NCBI GenBank assembly: GCA_964558465.1
Contig: CAZLEF010000109.1
Span: forward strand, 1-19,225
From: JACJYC01 sp964558465
GTDB taxonomy: Bacteria; Bacteroidota; Bacteroidia; Chitinophagales; Saprospiraceae
Reading direction: 5' to 3'
Length of the DNA: 19,225 bases
Below the pieces are notes generated by a model. That model searched no databases, had not been told where the DNA came from, and saw only the letters and a list, made by a program, of their open reading frames with translations. Positions 1-6,946 of this stretch are shown piece after piece. The stretch's first letter is position 1; each line of letters opens with the position of its first letter. Made by a program: the position numbers and the translations under genes.

Positions 1-64
1 TTTGGGGTTGTTTGGGGTTGTTTGGGGTTGTTTGGGGTTGTTTGGGGTTGTTTGGGGTTTGGGG
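1..64. repeat. Tandem repeat, 10-bp unit TTTGGGGTTG
   Basis: Five perfect copies of TTTGGGGTTG fill bases 1-50, followed by a partial copy and a further TTTGGGG to base 64. The array runs off the left edge, so its true length is unknown. It carries seven runs of four G separated by 6-base (TTGTTT) or 3-base loops, so the plus strand could in principle form a G-quadruplex; that is inference from the pattern. It lies about 50 bases upstream of the DinB-like start and resembles the 9-bp TGTTTGGAT array at 9064-9108. Other arrays in the window start at stop codons, so a gene may end just left of base 1. Confidence 0.95.
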
Positions 65-112
65 AAAGCGTGTAAATTTGCGAAGTTAAGCGGATTTATC
101 AAAACAGCATTT

Positions 113-568
113 ATGGAATTAAAAACGCATTTGGTCAATTTACTGGGATATAACCAATGGGCGAACGGTTTGTTTATCCGGGCCTTGCGGGAAATGGAAA
201 ACACGGATGAAGAAAGGCGGCTGATGAGCCATATCCTGCATGCTCACCGGACCTGGGTGAACAGGATCCACGGCAAACCGGATGAAGTGCCGGATATTTG
301 GGAAACTTTTCAGCCCGACCGGCTCGCGGCTTATGAGGCGGAAATCCAAAGGGACACCCTGGAAGTCCTGGAAGCCTTTGACCTGGAAACGGTTATCGGA
401 TACCGGAACAGACAAAACCAGGCCTTTCAGAATACCGTAACAGAGATCCTGCAACATCTTCTGAATCATTCGACCCACCACCGGGCGCAGATTGCTATCT
501 TGTTGCGCAAACGGGGAGTGGCGCCGCCGGCTTCGGATTATATTTTTTACCTTAGGGGGAAACACTGA
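113..568 (+). CDS. DinB superfamily metal-dependent protein
   Basis: A 151-residue protein of the DinB/YfiT four-helix-bundle family; members are divalent-metal proteins, some of them bacillithiol- or mycothiol-dependent transferases, and the substrate here cannot be told. The expected metal ligands are visible: His43 within HILHAHRTW (helix 2) and the HxxxH pair His119/His123 in NHSTHHRAQ, followed by a typical C-terminus. The ATG at 113 is chosen because the upstream open frame only translates the G-rich repeat into a low-complexity stretch; the usual family length is 150-170 residues, which fits. The last codons (CAC TGA) are the first bases of the 9-bp repeat array that follows, so the repeat supplies the final residue and stop codon. 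No operon partner is evident. This family is unrelated to DNA polymerase IV, which is also called DinB. Confidence 0.88.
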   Translation: MELKTHLVNLLGYNQWANGLFIRALREMENTDEERRLMSHILHAHRTWVNRIHGKPDEVPDIWETFQPDRLAAYEAEIQRDTLEVLEAFDLETVIGYRNRQNQAFQNTVTEILQHLLNHSTHHRAQIAILLRKRGVAPPASDYIFYLRGKH

Positions 569-679
569 GACCACTGAGACCACTGAGGACACTGAGACCA
601 CTGAGACCACTGAGGACACGGAGGACACTGAGGACACTGAGACCACTGAGGACGCTGAGAACACGGAGGGCGGTGAGGG
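563..679. repeat. Tandem repeat, 13 units of 9 bp (CACTGAGAC type)
   Basis: Thirteen consecutive 9-bp units follow without spacing: variants CACTGAGAC and CACTGAGGA alternate irregularly, decaying at the right end to CGCTGAGAA, CACGGAGGG and CGGTGAGGG. The first unit contains the TGA stop of the DinB-like gene. Because the period is a multiple of three, intact units repeat TGA in that gene's frame. Open frames through this array give threonine/glutamate- or valine/serine-rich peptides and are not believed to be coding. Confidence 0.95.
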
Positions 680-771
680 AGGTGGGTTTGGACCTTATAG
701 GTGAAGCGTCAATCTATTAACCGCACACTTAAAACGCAATAGAAACGTTTTGATCCAAAAATAAAGCGATC

Positions 772-1875
772 GTGAAAAAACAGCTACTCTTATGGGCTCT
801 TCATTTCTTTTTGATCTCCGGATTGGTGTCGGGGGTTTGTTACAAGGTATCGGGCCAGAAATACAGCAATGAATTCCTATCCATTGGCGTCAGTGCGAGG
901 GCGCAGGGGCTGGGAAATGCGGTGGTAGCGAGTGTGGACGATGTGACTTCCGGGTACTGGAACCCTGCCGGTTTGTCGCAATTGCCGCAGGAGGCCGGTT
1001 TGCAACTGGGCGCCATGCACGCCGAATGGTTTGCGGGGGTGGGGAAGTTCGACTATATCGGCATCGCCCTGCCGACCCATAACCCCGGCAGACGGATGGC
1101 GGTATCGCTGATCCGGTTCGGGGTAGACGGCATACCGAATACCTTAAGCTTATATGAAGACGACGGGACGGTCAATTACGATAATGTGAAGGAGTTTTCC
1201 GCGGCGGATTACGGATTTCTATTGTCGTATGCGCGGCAGATCAAACCGAATTTAAGCGCAGGCGGCAATGTGAAGATCGTACACCGGCGGATCGGGCCGT
1301 TCGCCACTTCCTGGGGGTTCGGTGTGGACCTGGGGTTGCAATATAAAAAAGGAGGGTGGCAATTCGGGGTCCTGGCCAGGGACATCACCACGACGTTCAA
1401 CGCCTGGTCGTTCAATTTTACCGAAGAAGAAAAAGAAACGCTGGAACTGACCAACAACGATGTGCCGATCAACAGCGTGGAGATCACCAAGCCGCAATTG
1501 ATCCTGGGCGCATCCCGTGTATTTCAGCTTGGCCCCAAAACCTCGCTGAGGCCCGAACTGGACCTGATCGTGACCACCGACGGCAAACGGAACACCCTGA
1601 TCCCGGGAAATCCGTTCAGCGTGGACCCTGCATTTGGGTTGGAAGGGATTTACGACAACTTCCTGTTCCTGCGGTTGGGGGTGGGGCAATTTCAGACCGA
1701 AACCGACTTTGAGGGCAAGGAGCGGCTGGGGTTGAGGCCGAGCATGGGTGTTGGGTTTTCGCTGTCCGCCCTGCGGGTGGATTACGCCTTCACAGATATT
1801 GGCGACGGCCAGAACCGGTATTCGCACGTGGTGTCGGCGTTGCTGACCTTGAAGCCGAAACCTGTCGGGCGGTAA
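772..1875 (+). CDS. PorV/PorQ-family outer-membrane beta-barrel protein
   Basis: A 367-residue protein with a clear Sec signal peptide (residues 1 to about 28: KK followed by a hydrophobic stretch). The mature start has the hallmark of the PorV/PorQ (UPF0164-like) family: FLSIGVSARAQGLGNAVVAS followed by DDVTSGYWNPAGL. The rest alternates short amphipathic strands, as expected of a FadL-type barrel, and ends in a strand-like segment. PorV proteins shuttle type IX secretion substrates in Bacteroidota; PorQ and other paralogues have related roles, and nothing here decides which. The start is GTG; no ATG lies near the signal peptide and the KKQLLLWALHFF segment needs this start. It is apparently monocistronic: the 134 bases to the next gene show no other gene. 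Confidence 0.85.
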   Translation: MKKQLLLWALHFFLISGLVSGVCYKVSGQKYSNEFLSIGVSARAQGLGNAVVASVDDVTSGYWNPAGLSQLPQEAGLQLGAMHAEWFAGVGKFDYIGIALPTHNPGRRMAVSLIRFGVDGIPNTLSLYEDDGTVNYDNVKEFSAADYGFLLSYARQIKPNLSAGGNVKIVHRRIGPFATSWGFGVDLGLQYKKGGWQFGVLARDITTTFNAWSFNFTEEEKETLELTNNDVPINSVEITKPQLILGASRVFQLGPKTSLRPELDLIVTTDGKRNTLIPGNPFSVDPAFGLEGIYDNFLFLRLGVGQFQTETDFEGKERLGLRPSMGVGFSLSALRVDYAFTDIGDGQNRYSHVVSALLTLKPKPVGR

Positions 1876-2010
1876 CTGGACGGGGTTTAGCTCCCATTTG
1901 ATGTACAACGCAGGGGATTTTGGCTGAGTTTCGAACCTGTTTTTTGACCAGGATGTTATATAATGTGGAAAAATGCTTAAATTTCGGTTCTGTAGACAAA
2001 TAATACTTTT

Positions 2011-2223
2011 ATGTTAACCATACACCCCCAATTTATTACAGATCATACCGGCAAAAAATTATCGGTTGTTCTTTCCATGAAGGAATTTGAGACCATTCTT
2101 GAAGAATTAGAAGATCTGGAGGATATCCGCCTTTATGATCAATCCAAAGCCGACAATGAACCATCCGTTCCGATTGACGAAGCGTTCAAGCTTATTGAAG
2201 CCAAACGCAATACTCAAAATTAA
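2011..2223 (+). CDS. Antitoxin of a type II toxin-antitoxin pair
   Basis: A 70-residue acidic protein. The N-terminal half (MLTIHPQFITD, then LSVVLSMKEFETILEELEDLED) has the strand-helix-helix pattern of Phd/YefM-like or related short Bacteroidota antitoxins; the C-terminal half is the expected flexible toxin-binding tail. Its TAA stop is followed immediately by the ATG of the RelE-like reading frame (TAAATG, no gap), the normal coupled order antitoxin-toxin. Such antitoxins bind their own promoter and neutralise the toxin. A TACTTTT sequence just before the ATG partly matches the Bacteroidota -7 box but sits too close to be a normal promoter. The family call rests on pattern and neighbour; the exact antitoxin family is uncertain. 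Confidence 0.8.
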   Translation: MLTIHPQFITDHTGKKLSVVLSMKEFETILEELEDLEDIRLYDQSKADNEPSVPIDEAFKLIEAKRNTQN

Positions 2224-2468
2224 ATGGCTTATCAGGTAACGTTAAGGCAAAGCGCAATTAAAGCTCTTCAAAAGATCAACGAGCCTTATTATTCCCATCT
2301 TAAAGAAGCCATTTATAAGATCCCCGACCAGCCGGATGCAAAAAACTGAAAGGCCGGGAAGGTTATCGAATCCGCGTGGGCAATTACCGGGTGATTTACG
2401 AAATTTTTGATTCCATCCTTTTGGTGGACGTTGTGGCTGTGGGACATCGGAAAGATATTTACGATTGA
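2224..2468 (+). pseudogene. RelE/ParE-family toxin interrupted by a -1 frameshift
   Basis: From the ATG at 2224 the frame codes 41 residues (MAYQVTLRQSAIKALQKI..., ending PDAKN) and stops at TGA 2347-2349. Reading on in the -1 frame from C2346 gives 40 more residues, LKGREGYRIRVGNYRVIYEI then a hydrophobic strand and VGHRKDIYD, which is the classical C-terminal half of RelE: the (K)LKG motif, RIRVGxYRVIYE core and VGHR end. Joined, the product is about 81 residues, a normal RelE length. The junction is a run of six A after C, phased as A_AAA_AAC directly before the stop. One missing A (mutation or sequencing error) explains it; programmed -1 frameshifting is the alternative, because the heptamer is canonical and in the right phase. 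RelE-like toxins cleave mRNA at the ribosome; ParE relatives inhibit gyrase. Confidence 0.85.
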
Positions 2469-2487
2469 ACGCCCAATCCAAATTTTC

Positions 2488-3600
2488 ATGAAAAGCTCAC
2501 GAAGGAATTTCATCAAAACCACGGCTTCCGCAGCCGCGTTATCCGGTATCGGAACCCGTCCGCTGTTGTCGGGGCAGAACATTGTTTCCCAGGCAAAAGA
2601 CGCTGCCATCGACCTCTGCCTCGCCTATTTCTGGGGTATCGAACCCCGCAGGGTGGCCCTGGCCCGGCAAATGGATGTATTGGGCGCAGTGGGCGGCATC
2701 AACCCGGGGATGGTGGGCATGCAAGGCGTCAAAAATTACGAATTCGAGGTTATCTGGGCGGTGAAGGAAAGGTGGGAAAAGGAAGGTTTGAAACTGAGGG
2801 TGATCGAAGGGCCGCCGTCGCTGTATGAAAAGACCAAGCTGGGGTTGGAAGGCCGGGACGAGGAGATCGGACATTTCATCGAATTCCTGCACAATATCTC
2901 AAGGGCAGGCATCGACATCGTTTGTTACAACTGGATGCCGGTGATCAGCTGGGCCCGGACGGATCTGGCCAGGGTGAGCCGGGGCGGCGCGCTGGTGAGC
3001 GCCTTTGACATTGAGGCCATCAAAGAGCAGGCTGTCATTACGGAATACGGTGAATTGACCCACCAACGGATGTGGGAGAATATGGAATACTTCCTGAAGG
3101 CGGTGGTACCGGAGGCCGAAAAAGCCGGCGTCAAACTGGCTTTGCACCCGGACGATCCGCCGATCGACCATATCCGCGGGATACCCAGGATCATGACCTC
3201 GGTGGATGCATTCAAAAGGTTGCTGGATCTATACCCCAGCCCGAGCAACGGCATCACCTTCTGCCAGGGCAGTTTTGCCAGTATGGGCGGGCCTGGGGAA
3301 GATGTGGATATTCCGGCGGCGATCGAATATTTCGGCAAACGCGGCGCCATCCACTTTGTGCATTTCAGAGATGTAAAGGGCCATAAAAACAATTTTGAGG
3401 AGACTTTTCACGACGGGGGCAAGACCGATATGTTCAAGGCGATGCAGGCCTATTATAATATAGGCTTCCGCGGCCCGATGCGGCCCGACCATGTGCCGAC
3501 GATGGAAGGCGACAGCAATGAACACCCCGGGTACAGTACGATCGGGACGTTGTTTGCCCTGGGGTATATCAAGGGGTTGATGGCGGGGTGTAGGAAATAG
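2488..3600 (+). CDS. uxuA: Mannonate dehydratase (UxuA family) with Tat-like N-terminus
   Basis: A 370-residue TIM-barrel protein. Mannonate dehydratase converts D-mannonate to 2-keto-3-deoxygluconate in glucuronate breakdown. Family motifs appear in order: VKLALHPDDPP (His220), TFCQGSF (Cys259), IHFVHFRDVKG (His292), FEETFHDGG, and MRPDHVPTMEGD (Asp334), a set that provides the metal site. The ATG at 2488 is chosen over the upstream frame start because it begins MKSSRRNFIKTTASAAALSG, a twin-arginine (SRRNFIK) signal ending near residue 30; the upstream extension overlaps the toxin frame. Characterised UxuA enzymes are cytoplasmic, so an exported version would be unusual, although many Bacteroidota xylose-isomerase-like TIM-barrel proteins carry Tat signals. 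No other glucuronate genes are near. It begins 19 bases after the toxin frame ends and is followed by the convergent histidine kinase. Confidence 0.87.
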   Translation: MKSSRRNFIKTTASAAALSGIGTRPLLSGQNIVSQAKDAAIDLCLAYFWGIEPRRVALARQMDVLGAVGGINPGMVGMQGVKNYEFEVIWAVKERWEKEGLKLRVIEGPPSLYEKTKLGLEGRDEEIGHFIEFLHNISRAGIDIVCYNWMPVISWARTDLARVSRGGALVSAFDIEAIKEQAVITEYGELTHQRMWENMEYFLKAVVPEAEKAGVKLALHPDDPPIDHIRGIPRIMTSVDAFKRLLDLYPSPSNGITFCQGSFASMGGPGEDVDIPAAIEYFGKRGAIHFVHFRDVKGHKNNFEETFHDGGKTDMFKAMQAYYNIGFRGPMRPDHVPTMEGDSNEHPGYSTIGTLFALGYIKGLMAGCRK

Positions 3601-3623
3601 ATGCTGGATGGTTATCCCGACGG

Positions 3624-3651
3624 CAAGCTAAACTTTGAATGCTTTAGCTTG
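3624..3651. terminator. Possible hairpin between convergent genes
   Basis: CAAGCTAAA (3624-3632) and TTTAGCTTG (3643-3651) form a perfect 9-bp stem with a 10-base loop, lying between the end of the mannonate dehydratase gene and the end of the convergent histidine kinase gene. No T-run follows on either strand, so intrinsic termination is only a guess from position. Confidence 0.35.
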
Positions 3652-3727
3652 GAGTGTGGATGATGGATGCCGGTCCCATTACGGCGTGGAAGATGTTTAC
3701 CCTGCCTCCAGTACTCACCTCAAATCA

Positions 3728-4777
3728 TCAAGCCTTTTCCAGGGTAAATCCAAATGTAGATCCCAGATTCGGCGTACTCCTCACATTTATGGTCTGTTTG
3801 TGGGCTTCGACGATATGTTTTACGATGGAGAGGCCGAGGCCGGAGCCGCCCTGTTCCCGGGAGCGGCTTTTGTCGACGCGGTAGAAGCGGTCGAAGACGT
3901 GGTTGAGGTGATGTTTGGGGATGCCGATGCCGTTGTCGGCGACTTCCACGAGCAGGTTTTTGTCCATGTCGTAGAAGCCCAGTTTGGTTTTGCCGTTGAT
4001 ATTGCCGTATTTGATGGAATTGTGGATCAGGTTGGTGAGGACCTGGCGGATGTTCTCCCGGTCGGCTTTCACTTTAAAACTATGGCCGGCCCCTTCCTTG
4101 AATTCCAGTTTGATATTTTTCTCGGCAGCGCGCATATGGAGGTCTTCAAACACTTCTGAGGCCAGTTCCTTGATATCAAACACCTGCATTTCGAGCACGA
4201 GGCCGCCGGATTCCAGGCGGGCGATGGCGCTGAGGTCTTCGACAATGGTATAGAGGCGTTCGACATTTTTGGCGGCTTTTTGCAAAAAAGCCATATTCAC
4301 GGCTTCGTCGTACAGGCCGCCGTCGATGAGAGAGTGGAGGTACCCCTGGATGCTGAAGATGGGCGTTTTGAGTTCGTGTGAAATATCTCCCACAAATTTG
4401 CGCCGGTATTCGGCCCAGGTTTTGTATTTGTCGATCTCTTTTTCCTGGTTGTCGGCCCAGAGTTCTACTTCCCGTTCCACATCTTCAAAAATGGTGGGCG
4501 CAAGTTCAAATTTGGCGGATCTTTCTTCGGGGGCCCGTTTATGCCGGTGGATGGTTTTATAGATGACCTTGATCTTGCGGTAGATATAATTTTTGAGGTA
4601 GTAGGAGCCGATGAAGTAGGCAGACGCAAAAACGAGAATGGGAAAAGCGATCCAGGTCCAATACTGGTGAAAACCCTTCCAAACCCAGAACAAAAGGAAA
4701 AAGATACCGAAGGTGATGACTGTTATGAGAAAAGCAGTGAGAACGGAAACCTGCCGGGGAGTCGGATTTTTGACCAT
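3728..4777 (-). CDS. Sensor histidine kinase (PhoR/OmpR-partner type)
   Basis: A 349-residue membrane kinase. Two hydrophobic segments near residues 10-32 and 40-61 are separated by a very short loop, so there is almost no extracytoplasmic sensor; the signal is probably sensed in the membrane or through a partner. The HisKA motif FVGDISHELKTPI carries the phosphoacceptor His134. The ATPase domain has an N box (LTNLIHNSIKYGN), G1 box (VEVADNGIGIP), F box (FDRFYRVDKSRS) and G2 box (GGSGLGLSIVKHIV). The ATG at 4775-4777 is preferred over the TTG one codon upstream: it overlaps the response-regulator stop as TGATG, so the two are translationally coupled. It phosphorylates the adjacent regulator by inference from this arrangement. 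Confidence 0.93.
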   Translation of the reverse strand: MVKNPTPRQVSVLTAFLITVITFGIFFLLFWVWKGFHQYWTWIAFPILVFASAYFIGSYYLKNYIYRKIKVIYKTIHRHKRAPEERSAKFELAPTIFEDVEREVELWADNQEKEIDKYKTWAEYRRKFVGDISHELKTPIFSIQGYLHSLIDGGLYDEAVNMAFLQKAAKNVERLYTIVEDLSAIARLESGGLVLEMQVFDIKELASEVFEDLHMRAAEKNIKLEFKEGAGHSFKVKADRENIRQVLTNLIHNSIKYGNINGKTKLGFYDMDKNLLVEVADNGIGIPKHHLNHVFDRFYRVDKSRSREQGGSGLGLSIVKHIVEAHKQTINVRSTPNLGSTFGFTLEKA

Positions 4778-5457
4778 CAAAACTCAAATTTATACCCTAT
4801 GCCTTTTATGGTTTTAATATAATCGTCGCCAATTTTTTCGCGCAACTTCCGGATATGGACGTCGATGGTGCGATTACCAACAATAACATCGGCGCCCCAG
4901 ACTTTGTTGAATATTTCTTCCCGGGAAAACACTTTGCCGGGTTTGGAGGCCAGCAGGCTGAGCAGTTCAAACTCTTTTTTGGCCAGTTCGATGATTTCGT
5001 CTCCACGCTGGACGGTCACCCGTTCCTTGTCGATGATGAGATTGCCGATGGGGATCTTGTCGATGCTTTCAGGTTCATGGCGGTCGGAGCGGCGAAGCAG
5101 GGCTTTGATCCGGCTGATAAACACCCTTGGGCGGATGGGTTTGGTGATATAGTCGTCGCCGCCGACGTCAAGCGCGGCAATCTGGGAGTAATCTTCTTCC
5201 CGCGCCGTCAGGAAGGCGATGACGGTTTTATCAAATTCGGGCCTGGAACGAAGGATTCGGCAGACCTCCACCCCATCCATTTTGGGCATCATGATATCCA
5301 GGACAATGAGCTGGGGTTTCTCCAGTTCAGCAATCTTGAGGGCCTCTTCCCCGTCGGAAGCGGAAACGACATCAAATCCCTCCTTCAATAAGTTGTATTT
5401 CAGGAATTCAAGGATATCAGGTTCATCGTCAACGATCAGGATTTTGGTTGAATCCAT
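4777..5457 (-). CDS. OmpR/PhoB-family response regulator
   Basis: A 226-residue two-domain regulator. The receiver domain (residues 1 to about 120) has the acidic pair Asp10/Asp11, phosphoacceptor Asp54 in VLDIMMP, Thr84 and Lys106 in DDYITKP. The C-terminal winged-helix domain ends with the characteristic AKKEFELLSLLASKPGKVFS, RTIDVHIRKLREKIG and IKTIKGIGYKFEF. It binds DNA as a dimer when phosphorylated by the kinase encoded directly downstream. The target genes cannot be told from the sequence. A candidate promoter lies about 24 bases before the ATG. The order regulator-kinase with overlapping ends is typical of PhoB/PhoR-like pairs in Bacteroidota. Confidence 0.95.
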   Translation of the reverse strand: MDSTKILIVDDEPDILEFLKYNLLKEGFDVVSASDGEEALKIAELEKPQLIVLDIMMPKMDGVEVCRILRSRPEFDKTVIAFLTAREEDYSQIAALDVGGDDYITKPIRPRVFISRIKALLRRSDRHEPESIDKIPIGNLIIDKERVTVQRGDEIIELAKKEFELLSLLASKPGKVFSREEIFNKVWGADVIVGNRTIDVHIRKLREKIGDDYIKTIKGIGYKFEF

Positions 5458-5480
5458 GTTAAACGAAGGTTAATTCTGGG

Positions 5481-5488
5481 CAAAAGTA
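5481..5488 (-). promoter_or_regulatory. Candidate -7 box (TACTTTTG) for the two-component operon
   Basis: On the minus strand TACTTTTG matches the Bacteroidota -7 consensus TAnnTTTG exactly, 24 bases before the response-regulator ATG. A convincing -33 TTTG is not seen (only TTC at about the right distance), so this is a moderate call. Confidence 0.45.
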
Positions 5489-5555
5489 GCCTTTTATCGA
5501 AGGAATGAACCCGGCGCCTGATTAAATAATTGTTAACTGTTTGTAAATGAACGCC

Positions 5556-6401
5556 TCAAAAATCGCCAAGGGTTTCTTCCAACTGGGCCAGCGCCTTTGC
5601 TGTTTGTTCGGCATTGGGGGCTTTTCCGTGCCAGTGGTGGGTGCCTTCCATAAAATCGACGCCTTTACCCATAACGGTTTTCATGAGTACCACTACAGGT
5701 TTGCCTTTGCCGGCATGAGACCTGGCTTTGCGAAGGGTTTCGACCACCTGGGTCATGTCGTTTCCGTTTTCAAGGCGGAGGACATCCCAGCCGAAAGCGG
5801 CCCATTTGGCGGGCAGGTCGCCCAGGGAGAGCACTTCTTCGTTGGAGCCGTCGATCTGCTGGCCGTTCCAGTCGACCGTCACGATGAGGTTGTCCACTTT
5901 GTTATGCGCAGCAAAGAGCAGGGCTTCCCAGATCTGGCCTTCCTGGAGTTCGCCGTCGCCGGTGAGGGCGTAGACCAGTTTTTCATCCTTGTTAAGCCGC
6001 TTGGAGAGGGCCATGCCGATGGCCACGGACAAGCCCTGGCCCAGTGAGCCGGATGCAACCCGGATGCCCGGGAGTCCCTCATGGGTAGCCGGGTGCCCCT
6101 GCAGGCGGGTATTGAGTTTGCGGAAGGTAGCCAGTTCCCGGACGGGAAAATAACCGCTGCGGGCAAGGGTACTGTACCAAACCGGAGAGATATGGCCGTT
6201 GGAAAGAAAAAAGACGTCTTCCCCGTGGCCTTCCATGTGGAAAGCGGGGTTATGGTCCATGATCTCGAAATAGAGGGCTGTAAAAAAATCGGCGCAACCC
6301 AGCGAGCCGCCAGGGTGGCCGCTTTGTGCGAGAGAAGTCTGGCGGACGATATCGCGCCTGATCTGGGAAGCTATCCGTTGAAGCCTTGAAATATCAGTCA
6401 T
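5556..6401 (-). CDS. Transketolase, N-terminal (TPP pyrophosphate-binding) subunit
   Basis: A 281-residue protein covering only the N-terminal third to half of a full transketolase. Visible motifs: SLAQSGHPGGSLG with His29, QGHP with His103, GSLGQGLSVAIGMALS, and the thiamine-diphosphate/Mg motif beginning GDGELQEGQIWEA (residues 148-160) and ending at VDWN (Asn179). The ATG at 6399-6401 is chosen because the upstream part of the open frame runs through the HU terminator hairpin. Split transketolases form an active enzyme with a separate C-terminal subunit for the pentose phosphate pathway. The C-terminal subunit is not next to it: downstream on the same strand is the two-component operon and upstream is HU. 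A relative such as an apulose or sulfo-sugar transketolase subunit cannot be excluded. Confidence 0.92.
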   Translation of the reverse strand: MTDISRLQRIASQIRRDIVRQTSLAQSGHPGGSLGCADFFTALYFEIMDHNPAFHMEGHGEDVFFLSNGHISPVWYSTLARSGYFPVRELATFRKLNTRLQGHPATHEGLPGIRVASGSLGQGLSVAIGMALSKRLNKDEKLVYALTGDGELQEGQIWEALLFAAHNKVDNLIVTVDWNGQQIDGSNEEVLSLGDLPAKWAAFGWDVLRLENGNDMTQVVETLRKARSHAGKGKPVVVLMKTVMGKGVDFMEGTHHWHGKAPNAEQTAKALAQLEETLGDF

Positions 6402-6427
6402 TGAATGAAGGTATGATCCGTTGAGAA

Positions 6428-6462
6428 AAAGGGCAATCCGAAACAATGCCGGATTGCCCTTT
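6428..6462 (-). terminator. Rho-independent terminator after the HU gene
   Basis: GGGCAATCCG (6431-6440) and CGGATTGCCC (6450-6459) form a perfect 10-bp stem, extended by three A-T pairs on the outside, with a 9-base loop. On the minus strand it is followed by a T-rich run (reverse complement of GAGAAAAA at 6423-6430). It lies between the HU stop and the transketolase-subunit start, so it ends the HU transcript and separates the two genes. Confidence 0.85.
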
Positions 6463-6497
6463 ATATGCTGAATAGTCAAAAACTATCTTCGCAAAAA

Positions 6498-6770
6498 TCA
6501 GTTGACAGATTCGGAGAGTTTCTTGCCGGCCTTGAACTTGATGGACTTCTTGGCTGCAATTTTCACCGTGGCGCCCGTGCGCGGGTTACGGCCGGTGCGG
6601 GCCTCACGCTTAGAAACAGAAAACGTGCCGAAGCCTACCAAAGTAACCGAGTCACCTGCTTTCAGCGCGCCTTCAATAGCGCCCAAAACAGCTTCCAATG
6701 CGCTGTCTGCCTGTGCTTTCGTTACACCAGCACTTTCTGCAATCTTGTTGATCAGATCTCCCTTATTCAT
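6498..6770 (-). CDS. HU-family nucleoid DNA-binding protein
   Basis: A 90-residue HU/IHF-family protein of exactly the usual length. The N-terminal helices (MNKGDLINKIAESAGVTKAQ) form the dimer core; VTLVGFGTFSVSKREARTGR leads into the DNA-binding arm with the RNPRTG turn whose proline intercalates in HU, and the end AAKKSIKFKAGKKLSESVN is standard. It binds and bends DNA as a dimer with little sequence preference and organises the nucleoid. It is monocistronic, with its own promoter (boxes at 6803-6810 and 6831-6833) and a strong terminator. Confidence 0.97.
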   Translation of the reverse strand: MNKGDLINKIAESAGVTKAQADSALEAVLGAIEGALKAGDSVTLVGFGTFSVSKREARTGRNPRTGATVKIAAKKSIKFKAGKKLSESVN

Positions 6771-6802
6771 TTGAGACGGTTTTAGTGAGAAAAAATGTGC
6801 CG

Positions 6803-6833
6803 CAAATTTATGCGCTGACTATTGCTTAACCAA
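6803..6833 (-). promoter_or_regulatory. Bacteroidota-type promoter of the HU gene
   Basis: On the minus strand TAAATTTG (6803-6810) matches TAnnTTTG perfectly. A TTG (6831-6833) sits 20 bases further upstream, the right spacing for the -33 box. The -7 box ends 32 bases before the HU ATG, leaving a leader of about 25 bases. Confidence 0.65.
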
Positions 6834-6946
6834 GCATTTTCCATAAAAATAAGCCCGGAATCCCTTTATTTTTTGATTTTTAGCCCAAATACAACATCTT
6901 TACGCCCAACTCCGTTAAAAAAGGTCACACTTAATCCAATTTTGCC

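Noticed and set aside
1..64. Telomere-like repeat (TTTGGGG)
   Set aside because: The resemblance to ciliate telomeres is chance; the gene content is plainly bacterial and similar short arrays occur inside the window.
492..704. Open frame of 70 codons rich in Thr/Glu/Asp
   Set aside because: It is a translation of the 9-bp repeat array plus the end of the DinB-like gene in another frame; same for the Ser/Val-rich frame on the opposite strand.
1252..1908. Long minus-strand open frame of 218 codons
   Set aside because: It is fully antisense to the PorV/PorQ-like gene, which has a signal peptide and family motifs; the antisense product has no recognisable features.
1944..1964. TTGACC and TATAAT as a sigma-70 promoter before the antitoxin
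   Set aside because: The spacing is only 9 bases, and Bacteroidota use a different promoter consensus.
3635..4159. Plus-strand open frame of 174 codons
   Set aside because: It is antisense to the histidine kinase catalytic domain, whose motifs are all intact.
6406..6413. TACCTTCA as a promoter box for the transketolase subunit
   Set aside because: It matches only six of eight positions and ends 4 bases from the start codon, although a TTG lies at plausible spacing.
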